Positions 1 to 7,898 of a stretch of DNA of 23,278 bases are shown in pieces. The stretch is taken from the NCBI GenBank assembly GCA_030145365.1, contig JAQYVS010000188.1, positions 1 to 23,278 on the forward strand. Direction: 5' to 3'. Source of the DNA: Desulfofustis sp. Lineage in GTDB: Bacteria > Desulfobacterota > Desulfobulbia > Desulfobulbales > Desulfocapsaceae. A model generated the notes under the pieces. It did no database searches. It was given only the letters and a program-made list of their open reading frames with translations, and was not told the origin of the DNA. The translations under genes were made by a program, and so were the position numbers. Position 1 is the stretch's first letter. Every line of letters starts with the position of its first letter.

Positions 1-105
1 AGATTGCATTTGTTTGAACACCTTATTACGGCTGTCCTGAAACACTTTCCGGCCCCAGCCGATACCTATGCTGGAAGAACAGACCTTGAGCGAGGTGTTG
101 CATGA
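1..105 (+). CDS. C-terminal fragment of an unidentified protein
   Basis: An open frame enters from the left edge and stops with TGA at 103-105, giving 34 residues that end in TDLERGVA. The stop overlaps the ATG of the ftsH-like gene in an ATGA arrangement, a common sign of translational coupling, so this is probably the upstream member of the same operon. The tail carries no motif I recognise and no membrane segment, and no function can be assigned. It could be a chance open frame, but the exact four-base overlap with a well-supported start makes a real gene end more likely. Confidence 0.55.
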   Translation, partial: RLHLFEHLITAVLKHFPAPADTYAGRTDLERGVA

Positions 106-1916
106 ATAGCAATCGTCTGCTTCTGACAATGATCTGCGTGGTCCTGTTCGCCTTTATCGGACTGAATTTCTATCAGGCAAGCCAGCGGCTTCCCGAACAT
201 TCCTATAGTGATTTTCTTGCAGACATAGATAACGGTAGACTGAAAGAGACCTCGATCAAAGGTGGAAAAATAATTGCGACCGATAGAGAAGACCGGCAGT
301 ACACAACCTTTGCACCGGATGTTGCCGGCCTTCTCCCCGTTCTGAAAGGCTCCAACATTGTTATCAACACACATCCCGTATCGGTTTTAACGACGCTCTA
401 CAAAGATATGCTGCTTATCATCCTTTTATTTGGCGGGTGGATGATTTTCAGCAGGAAATCCTCGGCATCTTCAACACAATTCTTTCGTAAAAACTCGGCG
501 AAATCCACTCCAAGAAAAAAAACCGGGGTGACATTTGCTGATGTGGCAGGAATATCTGAAGCTCGCGATGAATTAAAGGAAATCATCGATTTTTTGAAGC
601 AGCCAAGTAAGTACAGTAGGCTGGGAGGACAGATCCCCAAAGGTGTTCTTCTGGAAGGCCTGCCCGGAACAGGCAAGACGCTGCTCGCCAAAGCGATTGC
701 CGGTGAAGCTTCCGTCCCTTTCTTTTCGATTGGCGGTTCCGACTTTGTTGAACTTTTCGCAGGTCTCGGTGCATCCAGAGTAAGAAAGCTCTTTGAAGAG
801 GCGAAAAAACAGGCCCCCTGCATCATCTTTATTGATGAAATTGACGCAATAGGCGGCAGACGTTCAGCCGATTACCGTAATGGCTCAAACGATGAGCGCG
901 AGCAGACACTGAACGCCCTGCTTGTTGAAATGGATGGCTTTGAAACCAACGAGACAATCATTGTCGTTGCTGCCACAAATCGTTCGGACATACTTGATTC
1001 CGCCCTGCTCAGGCCGGGAAGATTTGACCGCCGCATCACACTGACGCTCCCTGATATCAAGGAACGACTGAAAATTCTCAAAGTTCATGCGGCAAAAACC
1101 TCAACCAGCAGCAATGTTGATCTTTCTCTCGTTGCCAGAAGTACCCCGGGATTCAGCGGGGCTGAAATCGCCAACCTGGTCAATGAAGCTGCCCTTCTGG
1201 CAGCAAGAAGGGAAAAGCAGAGCATTGAGCAGACCGACTTTGAAGATGCACAGGATAAAATATCAATGGGGCTTGAGCGAAAAAATGCAGTGATCAACCA
1301 GGAGGCCCGCAGATTAACGGCCTACCACGAAGCCGGTCATACGGTGGTCGCCAAACTGCTACCAGAAACAGATCCATTGCATAAAACAACGATCATCCCC
1401 CGGGGACTCTCACTTGGTCTTACTCAGCAGCGTCCCTTCGACGATCATATCACCTATTCAAAATCCTATCTGCTCAATAAGATCAGCATTCTGCTTGGCG
1501 GCAGACTCGCAGAAGAACTGATTTTCGGCCGCCTGACAACCGGGGCGAGCAACGATTTATATGTCGCAACTCAAATCGCCTATCGTTTGGTCTGTGAGTT
1601 CGGGATGAGTGAACAAATCGGACCGATTGCCTCCATAGGAAACATGTCTGCTGATGTTAACGGTGTGTTCTCAGAGTCCTGGCAACAAAGTCAGCAGACC
1701 CTTCGCGAAATAGACACTGAAATCCGCAGAATCATCCTGGGTTGCTACGAAACGACAAGAGAGCTGATCAGAGACAATAATGAACTTCTCCATATGTTGG
1801 CAGAATCTCTGTTGGCACATGAAACCCTTGACGGCGAAGAGGTTGATATCGTCTATCGCTGCTATCTTGACCATCAGCGAATTGAAACAAAACAAAAATC
1901 GATGAAGAAAAACTAA
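102..1916 (+). CDS. ftsH: FtsH-type ATP-dependent zinc metalloprotease
   Basis: Membrane-anchored AAA+ protease of 604 residues that would extract and degrade membrane and short-lived cytosolic proteins. Two hydrophobic segments (about residues 6-24 and 100-117) flank a short periplasmic domain. The AAA module has Walker A GLPGTGKT at 186-193, Walker B IIFIDEID at 241-248 and a second region of homology ending RPGRFDR near 310. The M41 protease domain has HEAGH at 409-413 and the downstream Asp in TGASNDL (485) as third zinc ligand. The Walker A has Leu where most FtsH proteins have Pro, and the pore loop reads LFAG rather than MFVG. The C-terminal tail is shorter than in E. coli FtsH. The start overlaps the upstream stop (ATGA), and the cytochrome gene begins 13 bases downstream, so it is in the redox operon. 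It may be a second, specialised FtsH rather than the housekeeping one; that is inference. Confidence 0.95.
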   Translation: MNSNRLLLTMICVVLFAFIGLNFYQASQRLPEHSYSDFLADIDNGRLKETSIKGGKIIATDREDRQYTTFAPDVAGLLPVLKGSNIVINTHPVSVLTTLYKDMLLIILLFGGWMIFSRKSSASSTQFFRKNSAKSTPRKKTGVTFADVAGISEARDELKEIIDFLKQPSKYSRLGGQIPKGVLLEGLPGTGKTLLAKAIAGEASVPFFSIGGSDFVELFAGLGASRVRKLFEEAKKQAPCIIFIDEIDAIGGRRSADYRNGSNDEREQTLNALLVEMDGFETNETIIVVAATNRSDILDSALLRPGRFDRRITLTLPDIKERLKILKVHAAKTSTSSNVDLSLVARSTPGFSGAEIANLVNEAALLAARREKQSIEQTDFEDAQDKISMGLERKNAVINQEARRLTAYHEAGHTVVAKLLPETDPLHKTTIIPRGLSLGLTQQRPFDDHITYSKSYLLNKISILLGGRLAEELIFGRLTTGASNDLYVATQIAYRLVCEFGMSEQIGPIASIGNMSADVNGVFSESWQQSQQTLREIDTEIRRIILGCYETTRELIRDNNELLHMLAESLLAHETLDGEEVDIVYRCYLDHQRIETKQKSMKKN

Positions 1917-1929
1917 ACGGAAGAACATT

Positions 1930-2400
1930 ATGAAACGGAATCTCCCACTGTTTTGCTGCATAGCATTAATCGGATCCAGTTTGATTCTGGTGTCCAACAC
2001 ATCTACATCTGCTGCAGACCTGAAACAGCCTCCCGACACGCTCACACTTTCCTCTCTGGCTAGAAAATATGAGGCGGTGAGCTTCGATCATGAACTGCAC
2101 GACAGTTATGCTTCCTGCGTTGAGTGCCATCACCATGTGGCGGGAAAGCCTCCGTCAAATCCTGCCTGTGTTTCCTGTCACCGTCAGGGCATAACTGCGG
2201 ATTCGGTTGCCTGTAAAACATGTCATCCAGCAGATCGTTTTTCCGAGTCATATTTGAACGACCAGAACACGACAAAGCGCTACCATATTGACACACCTGG
2301 CTTGCTCGGAGCCTACCACCTGAGATGCATAACCTGTCACGAGGTAATTGGTACCGGTCCAACCGAGTGTCTGGGCTGCCATGAAAAAGCGAAATCATGA
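1930..2400 (+). CDS. periplasmic five-haem c-type cytochrome (cytochrome c3/c7-like)
   Basis: Exported electron carrier of 156 residues. A signal peptide with hydrophobic core at about residues 6-22 likely ends near the SAA at 27-29. Five CXXCH haem-attachment motifs are present: 63-67, 80-84, 95-99, 133-137 and 147-151. Further histidines at 54, 57, 68/69, 119 and 130 are just enough to give every haem a second axial His, as in class III cytochromes. The FDHELH before the first haem and the HHH after it are typical of the c3/c7 families. Tetrahaem c3 has four haems, so this is a non-standard size. The ribosome site GGAAGAA precedes the ATG. It sits directly before an iron-sulfur subunit and an NrfD-type subunit, so it probably serves as the periplasmic electron entry or exit of that membrane complex, analogous to HmcA or TmcA but much smaller than HmcA. 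Confidence 0.9.
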   Translation: MKRNLPLFCCIALIGSSLILVSNTSTSAADLKQPPDTLTLSSLARKYEAVSFDHELHDSYASCVECHHHVAGKPPSNPACVSCHRQGITADSVACKTCHPADRFSESYLNDQNTTKRYHIDTPGLLGAYHLRCITCHEVIGTGPTECLGCHEKAKS

Positions 2401-2438
2401 ATCTTATTAAGGGCGATAAACTTACTAGCGAGGCGGTT

Positions 2439-3386
2439 ATGAGACCAAAGTTAAGCCGACGTACAGCTTTGAAGACCTTATTCTCCACTGCTGTTTCGAC
2501 CGTTCTCCTGCAGTCCGGGAGAAAAGCTTCGGCCCATGATTTTAAAGGCTACGAAACCAATAGGGGGGTTCTTGTTGATCTCACCAAATGCATCGGCTGC
2601 CGCAGTTGTGAAGCTGCCTGCAACAAGGAACATGGGTTACCGCCGCCGAAAATCCCGTTTGACGATTTGAGTGTCTTTGGGCAAAACCGGGATGGACATA
2701 CCAGAAGAACGGATCAAAGCAGGTACACGGTGGTGAATCAGTTTGAATCACCATTATGGGAGCAACCGCTGTTTAAGAAAATTCAGTGTAATCACTGCCT
2801 GGAACCGGCATGTTTAACGGCCTGTTTTGTTAATGCCTATACCAAGACTCCGGAGGGAGCAGTAACCTACAATCCAGAAGTATGCGTAGGTTGTAGAACC
2901 TGCATGGTGGCTTGTCCTTTTTCAATTCCCGCTTTTAAATATGACAGTGCCTTAGACGCACAGATCATGAAATGTAATTTCTGCTTTGATACCCGCTTAA
3001 GTAACAACCAGCCGCCGGCTTGCGTCGAGGCCTGTCCGATGGAGGCCTTGACCTTCGGTTACAGAAAAACATTGCTTCGTATTGCCAGAAAACGGATCAG
3101 GGAAAATCCGGATAACTATGTGAATTATATCTATGGCGAAACCGAAGCAGGAGGTACATCCTGGCTTTATCTTTCGCCCGTACCATTTGACACAGTAGGT
3201 TTTGATACGAGCGTCCCCAAACAGCCGATTCTGAATTATGTCAAAGATTTTCTGGGCATGGTGCCGATGGTCTTAACGATCTGGCCGGCCCTTTTCGCCG
3301 GTATCTATCTGTTGGCACATCGTAAAAACCAGTATACCGCAAACCCTTCTCATGAGGATTTGAACGATGAAAACCATACGGGATAA
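2439..3386 (+). CDS. Tat-exported 4x[4Fe-4S] ferredoxin-like subunit (HmcB-like)
   Basis: Iron-sulfur electron-transfer subunit of about 315 residues from this start. A twin-arginine motif (SRRTALK) lies close to the N terminus, so the protein should be folded in the cytoplasm and exported by Tat. Four cysteine clusters follow, counted from this start: C51/54/57/61, C117/120/125/129, C149/152/155/159 and C179/182/195/199, each able to hold a cubane. A C-terminal membrane segment at about 273-293 would anchor it to the periplasmic face. This is the layout of HmcB and related NrfC-type subunits. An earlier in-frame ATG at 2397 overlaps the cytochrome stop, but the ATG at 2439 has a GCGAGG ribosome site and gives a normal short Tat n-region, so I prefer it. 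It should relay electrons between the cytochrome and the NrfD subunit, whose gene overlaps it by 20 bases. Confidence 0.9.
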   Translation: MRPKLSRRTALKTLFSTAVSTVLLQSGRKASAHDFKGYETNRGVLVDLTKCIGCRSCEAACNKEHGLPPPKIPFDDLSVFGQNRDGHTRRTDQSRYTVVNQFESPLWEQPLFKKIQCNHCLEPACLTACFVNAYTKTPEGAVTYNPEVCVGCRTCMVACPFSIPAFKYDSALDAQIMKCNFCFDTRLSNNQPPACVEACPMEALTFGYRKTLLRIARKRIRENPDNYVNYIYGETEAGGTSWLYLSPVPFDTVGFDTSVPKQPILNYVKDFLGMVPMVLTIWPALFAGIYLLAHRKNQYTANPSHEDLNDENHTG

Positions 3387-4614
3387 CGTGTTCGAATCGA
3401 TCAGTAGATCTGACACATGCTCTCCCCCCTCGCGACAGCTCAGAGAAAAACTTCTTCTGGGGCTGACACTCAAGGAGTATGGTGGCCTGGTATTAAAGAA
3501 TCCCGTGAACTGGGTGCTCTGTATCATTTTGGCAATAGGCCTCCCTTTATTGGCCCAGCGTTACGTGTATGGTCTACAGGCGATTACCCACGGGTCTCAG
3601 GATTATCCATGGGGAGTTGTGCTCGGTTTCGGCCTTTTTGGGATGGTTCCGCTGTCAGCATCCGGTTTTTTGCTCAGCACCACAGTGGAAATCTTCCAAC
3701 GTGATGATTTTCGCCCCATAGAGCGGCTGGCTCTTCTGAACGGATTGCTTGGCTATTTTTTTGCTGTAATCTTTCTTCTGGTCGATCTTGGCATGCCGTG
3801 GCGCCTTACCTATCCCATGGTGATATCGTTTGGTCCGGCAGCGATTCTATTTCTCGTTGCCTGGCATGTTGCCACCTATCTATCCGTGCAAATAGCCGAA
3901 ATACTGCCCGCTGTCTCAGAATGGGCAAACTGGCCGTCGCTCAAACGGTTCATTAAAAAAATTGCTCTTGGCCTTACCATTGCCGGTATCATTTTGTCGA
4001 CCCTGCATCAAGGTGCGCTTGGTGCCCTGTTCTGCTACGCACCGGCAAAAATTCATCCCCTGTGGATATCTCCGGAATTTCAGTGGCTGCATTTTTTTGT
4101 ATCATCAATATTCGGCGGACTATGCATGGTTATTGTTGTTTCCAGCCTGGTCAAGCGTTTTATGGTCTGGCGGTGTGACGATAATTTTCTCGGGAATCTT
4201 GATGAAATAACCATCGGGCTTGCCAAAGGTGCGTCTCTGGCAATGATTACCTACCTGGTCATTAAAGCTGTGGCAATTGCCCACGATGAGGAATGGCTTC
4301 TGCTGATATCCGGCTGGGGGGTGTACTATTTTGCCGAATTATGCCTGGGGACAATTATTCCCCTGGTCATATTCGCCTATGGTGTTCGTCATAGACGCGT
4401 TAGTTTGTTGCGTTTTGGAGCATTAGTAGCGGTGACCGGAATTATCTGGAACCGGTTGAACACCGTAATGGTCTGTTACAACTATCGGATGTACCAGGAA
4501 GTCCCCCACTGGAAAGAACTCTGGGTGGTCGCAACCATTCTCTGCTTTTATTTCATTGTCTATCGTCTAATCCTCTATCGATTACCGGTTCTTTTTACCT
4601 GGAAAGATCGCTGA
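3367..4614 (+). CDS. NrfD/HmcC-type polytopic membrane subunit
   Basis: Integral membrane protein of 415 residues with about ten hydrophobic helices separated by short loops, the typical form of the NrfD/PsrC/HmcC family, which exchanges electrons with menaquinone without haem. Recognisable segments include the helix starting NWVLCIILAIGLPLL, the LSASGFLLSTT stretch, and a conserved-looking RLNTVMVCYNY region near the C terminus. The N-terminal 45 or so residues are hydrophilic and cytoplasmic. The start at 3367 lies inside the end of the iron-sulfur gene and follows a GAGGA ribosome site, so translation is probably coupled. With the cytochrome and cluster protein it forms a minimal quinone/periplasm module. 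No Hmc/Tmc-style cytoplasmic CCG (HdrD-like) subunit and no molybdopterin subunit is present next to it, so direction of electron flow and partner remain open. Confidence 0.9.
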   Translation: MKTIRDNVFESISRSDTCSPPSRQLREKLLLGLTLKEYGGLVLKNPVNWVLCIILAIGLPLLAQRYVYGLQAITHGSQDYPWGVVLGFGLFGMVPLSASGFLLSTTVEIFQRDDFRPIERLALLNGLLGYFFAVIFLLVDLGMPWRLTYPMVISFGPAAILFLVAWHVATYLSVQIAEILPAVSEWANWPSLKRFIKKIALGLTIAGIILSTLHQGALGALFCYAPAKIHPLWISPEFQWLHFFVSSIFGGLCMVIVVSSLVKRFMVWRCDDNFLGNLDEITIGLAKGASLAMITYLVIKAVAIAHDEEWLLLISGWGVYYFAELCLGTIIPLVIFAYGVRHRRVSLLRFGALVAVTGIIWNRLNTVMVCYNYRMYQEVPHWKELWVVATILCFYFIVYRLILYRLPVLFTWKDR

Positions 4615-4673
4615 ACGATTCTCGGGTAAACCAATTTCCTGACTATTTCCCAGACCCATATCCAGAATAGTGC

Positions 4674-4693
4674 CCAACAGAAGTGTTGGTTTT
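4674..4693 (+). terminator. intrinsic terminator after the NrfD-type gene
   Basis: A six-base-pair stem CCAACA/TGTTGG with a GAAG tetraloop is followed directly by TTTT. It lies 60 bases after the NrfD-type stop and faces the operon. It would separate the cytochrome/FeS/NrfD transcript from the two small genes downstream, at least in part. The stem is short and the T-run only four, so termination may be incomplete. Confidence 0.55.
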
Positions 4694-4854
4694 CGTGCAA
4701 CGCTTTTCCCTGCCCTGCGACATGGTTGCTGACCGTTTGAGCATATGCCTATTGCTGTTTTTGATCTATGCTTCAGATTTTCAATTATATGCAATTATTT
4801 CAATATACTACAATGTTTAACTTTTTTCTTTAATTTTGCCAGATTTCCCCAAAA
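4694..4854. other. AT-rich intergenic stretch, no gene seen
   Basis: Between the terminator and the candidate sigma-54 promoter the DNA becomes AT-rich, with TA- and T-runs around 4780-4840. That would suit an upstream activator or bending region for a sigma-54 promoter, but I see no clear repeated activator site. No open frame with a ribosome site is present. Confidence 0.4.
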
Positions 4855-4872
4855 CTGGCATCGGGGATGCAA
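4855..4872 (+). promoter_or_regulatory. candidate sigma-54 (-24/-12) promoter
   Basis: The element CTGGCAT-N5-ATGCAA has the GG and GC dinucleotides at 4857-4858 and 4869-4870, separated by exactly ten bases as required for RpoN promoters. It differs from the TGGCAC-N5-TTGC consensus at two positions. The predicted start near 4882 leaves a short leader before the strong AGGGAGG ribosome site at 4908-4914. No enhancer-binding protein gene is visible in the window. Confidence 0.5.
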
Positions 4873-4919
4873 TAGTAATAGTAAAGCAGATACTCAAACC
4901 CAATTACAGGGAGGATGCC

Positions 4920-5117
4920 ATGAAAACTATTCTGGAAACCAACCAATTGACTGACACCGATATCAAACATGAGACGTCGATCGTACTTATGACCGTTTTC
5001 TCAGTATCGGCAATGCTCATTGGGCTTTGGGCCTTCGCCTGTATAGTTGGCGGGGTGTATAACCACGGCCTGGTAGCAATGGTGAGAGGCTACATAACCG
5101 CTATCACGGGTTATTAA
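4920..5117 (+). CDS. small membrane protein of the redox cluster, copy A
   Basis: 65-residue protein with one strong hydrophobic segment at about residues 21-46 and a polar, acidic N-terminal tail; the C-terminal part (HGLVAMVRGYITAITGY) is amphipathic. The start at 4920 is chosen over the upstream in-frame ATG at 4836 because it follows an AGGGAGG ribosome site at five-base spacing, and the longer form would add 28 residues across the promoter region. The core shares the pattern IGxWA...G...L...RxYxxAxTG with the next gene, so the two look like paralogues. I do not recognise a named family. Its place beside the cytochrome/FeS/NrfD genes suggests a small accessory subunit comparable in position to HmcD. 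That role is inference. Confidence 0.75.
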   Translation: MKTILETNQLTDTDIKHETSIVLMTVFSVSAMLIGLWAFACIVGGVYNHGLVAMVRGYITAITGY

Positions 5118-5152
5118 ACAGTGGGCGCCCACGAATACATGAGGAAAAGATT

Positions 5153-5452
5153 ATGAAAACTGCAGCAAAAGCCTCTGCATTTGCCGTCTTGCTTGTTTCA
5201 AGTTTGGCCATCGGCTGCTGGGCGTTAGTGGCACTCATGGCAGGATTGAAACAGACCAACTGGCAGCTGACTGAGCTTCTCAGGCAGTATCTGATAGCCA
5301 CAGGTATCGTTAAACCTTCTCATACACTGGTAGACTTCTACAGCCACATAAAAGGAATCGAGTACCTTATCTGTGTTGCGTTCTTTGTAGCCTTTCCGTT
5401 GTTTTATAAATATGTGAATAAGGACATGAGCAAGATACAGACCAAGCTGTGA
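5153..5452 (+). CDS. small membrane protein of the redox cluster, copy B
   Basis: 99-residue protein with two predicted membrane helices (about 8-32 and 68-86) and a short lysine-rich C-terminal tail. The ATG follows GAGGAAAA at a normal distance and lies 35 bases after copy A, so the two are co-transcribed. Residues 15-51 align with residues 29-64 of copy A with one two-residue insertion: IG-WA, a Gly, Leu, Arg, Tyr and TG are kept in order. Copy B has gained a second helix at its C terminus. The family is not recognised. An assembly or anchoring role for the NrfD-type complex is possible, but the sequence does not show any cofactor-binding residues. Confidence 0.75.
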   Translation: MKTAAKASAFAVLLVSSLAIGCWALVALMAGLKQTNWQLTELLRQYLIATGIVKPSHTLVDFYSHIKGIEYLICVAFFVAFPLFYKYVNKDMSKIQTKL

Positions 5453-5540
5453 AAACCTGAATACGAAGAGCAACCTATCGGACTTCGGGTGTGGGAAGCG
5501 GAATGACCCAGATGCCTTGAAAAAGACCCGAAAAATTTAC

Positions 5541-7802
5541 TCAGGGAGATTGGTCACTTAAAACACCAAAGTCTCTGGCTGCCCGGGCCCCCAGGCCGAC
5601 AAGCTGCGTGTCGCGTTGGCGAATGGTCTCAATCTCTTCAATTCCGGTACCGCAGACGATCAGGCCCACTGTCGTTTCCTCTGATTTCAGGGGGACACAG
5701 ATCATAGCCGTTTCTCCCAGCAGCCTGCCGAGCTGACGATCGGCAAGATTACTCGTATCGCTTTCATCAGCGAAATTTCCAATAACCAACGAACCGGTGG
5801 TAAAGGCCCGGCTTAACAAACTGGTGCTGTTATCAACTGGAATAACAATGTTTGCAAGATTATCGTAGCCAAAACACCCGGGATAGCCGATCGCACTGAG
5901 ATGCTGGGCCTGTTCATCGGCCAGAAAGCAGATGACATGTCTCAGGCCGAAGAGCAGGCGGCAGTTCCAATGAATCCGCCGTTGCCAATCTTCCAGGGTT
6001 GCCCGTGGAGCTCCCGGCGGCATGAGCCCCTGAGTCAGCAGGTGTTCCATCAGGTACCTGGAAAGATCACCACTGACATCGATGCTATTGTCCAACGAGT
6101 CGTCCACATCAAGATCAAGCTGCGCTGGGTGTCGAACCACTTCCTCCCGGGCCTTTGCCAACAGCTCCATGGCCTGATCACGGGAAACCCCGATAAGTTC
6201 CCTGTAAACATCTTCCGGATCCTGCTGTTCAAGATCATTTTCGTGAACCAGCGCATTGGCGGTAAAAATGATCCGGACCAGATCAAAAGCAGTACGAATC
6301 TGATCCAGTTGATGATGATGAAAGCGTACTGCATCGCACATCATGGAGTTCATGCCAAGTGATTGCAGGAGCTCGGCTCCGAACGCAGCATGATTTTCGG
6401 CAGCATCCCCTGGTGTCTGATTGTCTTCACTGGAAAACAGGCCGATATCGCAGAGCAGTCCACAAATATAGGCCTCATCCGGAACAGCGGCAGAGGTTGC
6501 CAGAGCAAACTCCTTTGCCAGAATCGCGCGGGTATAGCTGTTAATCGAGTGTTGCAGCTGCACTTGTTCTGCTGCATAATCATCCTCGCTCTTGCCTATT
6601 TTGGCGCCAACACTGCTGATCGCTGTCTGCAGTAAAAGCGGCTGGATCTGATCGTCACGAAGTGCATCCAATAATTGACCGAGGTCGTAAACATGACCGC
6701 TGGCCTCCTCGGTCCTGGTCAGCTGAAGTGCCTGTACCGTCAGAACCGGATCGATTGAGATCATCTGCCTGAGCTGTGAAACGGAAATATCACCTTGACA
6801 GATACTTCGAAAAAGCGAACTGAGAAGCACGGATGAGCAGTTGAGCTGACCGGCGTACCGACTTGAATCCGAAGCCAGATAATCCAATTTTTGGGATAGT
6901 GAACCAATGGGAATCTGGGACCGGATCGGAACGGGTTCTTGCACCGCGGCCTCTGTATCCCGATCGGCAGAAGGGCTGTCTGATGCGGTCGTCGGCTCCT
7001 CTTCTATAACCAGCTCAAGATATCGCTGCCAGAAGGTTGACAGGGTCTCGGGTTCTTCGCCCTGGGCGTTATCTCTGATCAGATTTGAGACAAAGGCCCT
7101 GATGCACTGAGCCCCGACGGATTCTGGATAGAGTTCCAACAGCGGCTTCTGCTGGGCCACCGCTCTTTCAAAATGATCGTCGTGTAAAATAATTCCTGCC
7201 GGAGCAATCTCAATATCGAGATGTTTATCAACAACCTTTTTATACCGTACATAGGTTTGTTTAGCCTGGGGAATGGTTTCACAATTGTTTATAAGAATCC
7301 GCACCGATCCCATATAGCCATTGATGCTTAATATTTTCAGAAGGGCATAGGCATCTGTCAGAGAAGTGGCTTCATGGGTTATGACGATGATCGTTTCCCG
7401 TGCTGCCAGACAAAAAGAAATTACGCCTCTGGAGATACCGGAAGCGGTATCGATCAGAAAATAGTCATATTCGCCCACTCCAGCCAGAGCCGAAATCAAC
7501 GACTCAAGCTGTGCGCCACTGAGATTGGCAATCTGCTCAGCTCCTGAGCTTCCGGGGATTATGTCAAAACCGTATCCGGTAGTAATCAGAATTTCGTCCA
7601 GACTTTTATTTTTAAAGACGACATCATCCAGGGTATGTTCCTGCTCTATTCCAAGCAGAATATTAACATTGGCAAGACCCAGGTCTCCGTCAAACAGGCA
7701 GGTTCGATACTGTTGGGCGGTAAGCTGCAGGGCGGTATTGAGACAGAGATTTGATTTTCCGACGCCCCCCTTGCCGCTTGTGAATACTATTACCTCGGAC
7801 AT
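5541..7802 (-). CDS. MinD/FlhG-like ATPase fused to HDOD and GAF domains
   Basis: Cytoplasmic protein of 753 residues with three modules. Residues 1 to about 265 form a MinD/ParA-type P-loop ATPase closest in look to FlhG/YlxH: deviant Walker A KGGVGKS at 11-17, DGDLGLANVN at 38-47, DYFLIDTASG at 113-122 and TSLTDAYALLK near 146-156. After an acidic linker, residues of about 305-580 form an HDOD domain (regulatory HD-like fold); its expected HD pair reads CDIG in LLCDIGLF, so phosphodiesterase activity is unlikely, although a HHH run follows. Residues of about 590-745 form a GAF domain with the IPVDNSTSLLSRAFTTG and AMICVPLKSEETTVGLIV segments. No flagellar genes adjoin it. The start has no clear ribosome site, but the P-loop begins at residue 10, so an earlier start is not needed. 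It probably couples a signal sensed by GAF/HDOD to spatial or flagellar/polar control; this is inference. Confidence 0.88.
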   Translation of the reverse strand: MSEVIVFTSGKGGVGKSNLCLNTALQLTAQQYRTCLFDGDLGLANVNILLGIEQEHTLDDVVFKNKSLDEILITTGYGFDIIPGSSGAEQIANLSGAQLESLISALAGVGEYDYFLIDTASGISRGVISFCLAARETIIVITHEATSLTDAYALLKILSINGYMGSVRILINNCETIPQAKQTYVRYKKVVDKHLDIEIAPAGIILHDDHFERAVAQQKPLLELYPESVGAQCIRAFVSNLIRDNAQGEEPETLSTFWQRYLELVIEEEPTTASDSPSADRDTEAAVQEPVPIRSQIPIGSLSQKLDYLASDSSRYAGQLNCSSVLLSSLFRSICQGDISVSQLRQMISIDPVLTVQALQLTRTEEASGHVYDLGQLLDALRDDQIQPLLLQTAISSVGAKIGKSEDDYAAEQVQLQHSINSYTRAILAKEFALATSAAVPDEAYICGLLCDIGLFSSEDNQTPGDAAENHAAFGAELLQSLGMNSMMCDAVRFHHHQLDQIRTAFDLVRIIFTANALVHENDLEQQDPEDVYRELIGVSRDQAMELLAKAREEVVRHPAQLDLDVDDSLDNSIDVSGDLSRYLMEHLLTQGLMPPGAPRATLEDWQRRIHWNCRLLFGLRHVICFLADEQAQHLSAIGYPGCFGYDNLANIVIPVDNSTSLLSRAFTTGSLVIGNFADESDTSNLADRQLGRLLGETAMICVPLKSEETTVGLIVCGTGIEEIETIRQRDTQLVGLGARAARDFGVLSDQSP

Positions 7803-7898
7803 ATCGATAACCGGTTACCAGATAAAAATTGATCCTCTATTGATCCGAAAAATCTACAAATTATTGAGCTGCGGGACAAGTTTTAAATAACCCCGCTG

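Noticed and set aside
2397..2438. Earlier start for the FeS subunit
   Set aside because: It overlaps the cytochrome stop but lacks a good ribosome site and lengthens the Tat n-region; the ATG at 2439 is better, though the earlier one is not excluded.
7871..7896. GCGGG/CCCGC inverted repeat at the end of the TesA-like gene
   Set aside because: A five-pair stem with a 16-base loop and no proper T-run on the minus strand; too weak to call a terminator.
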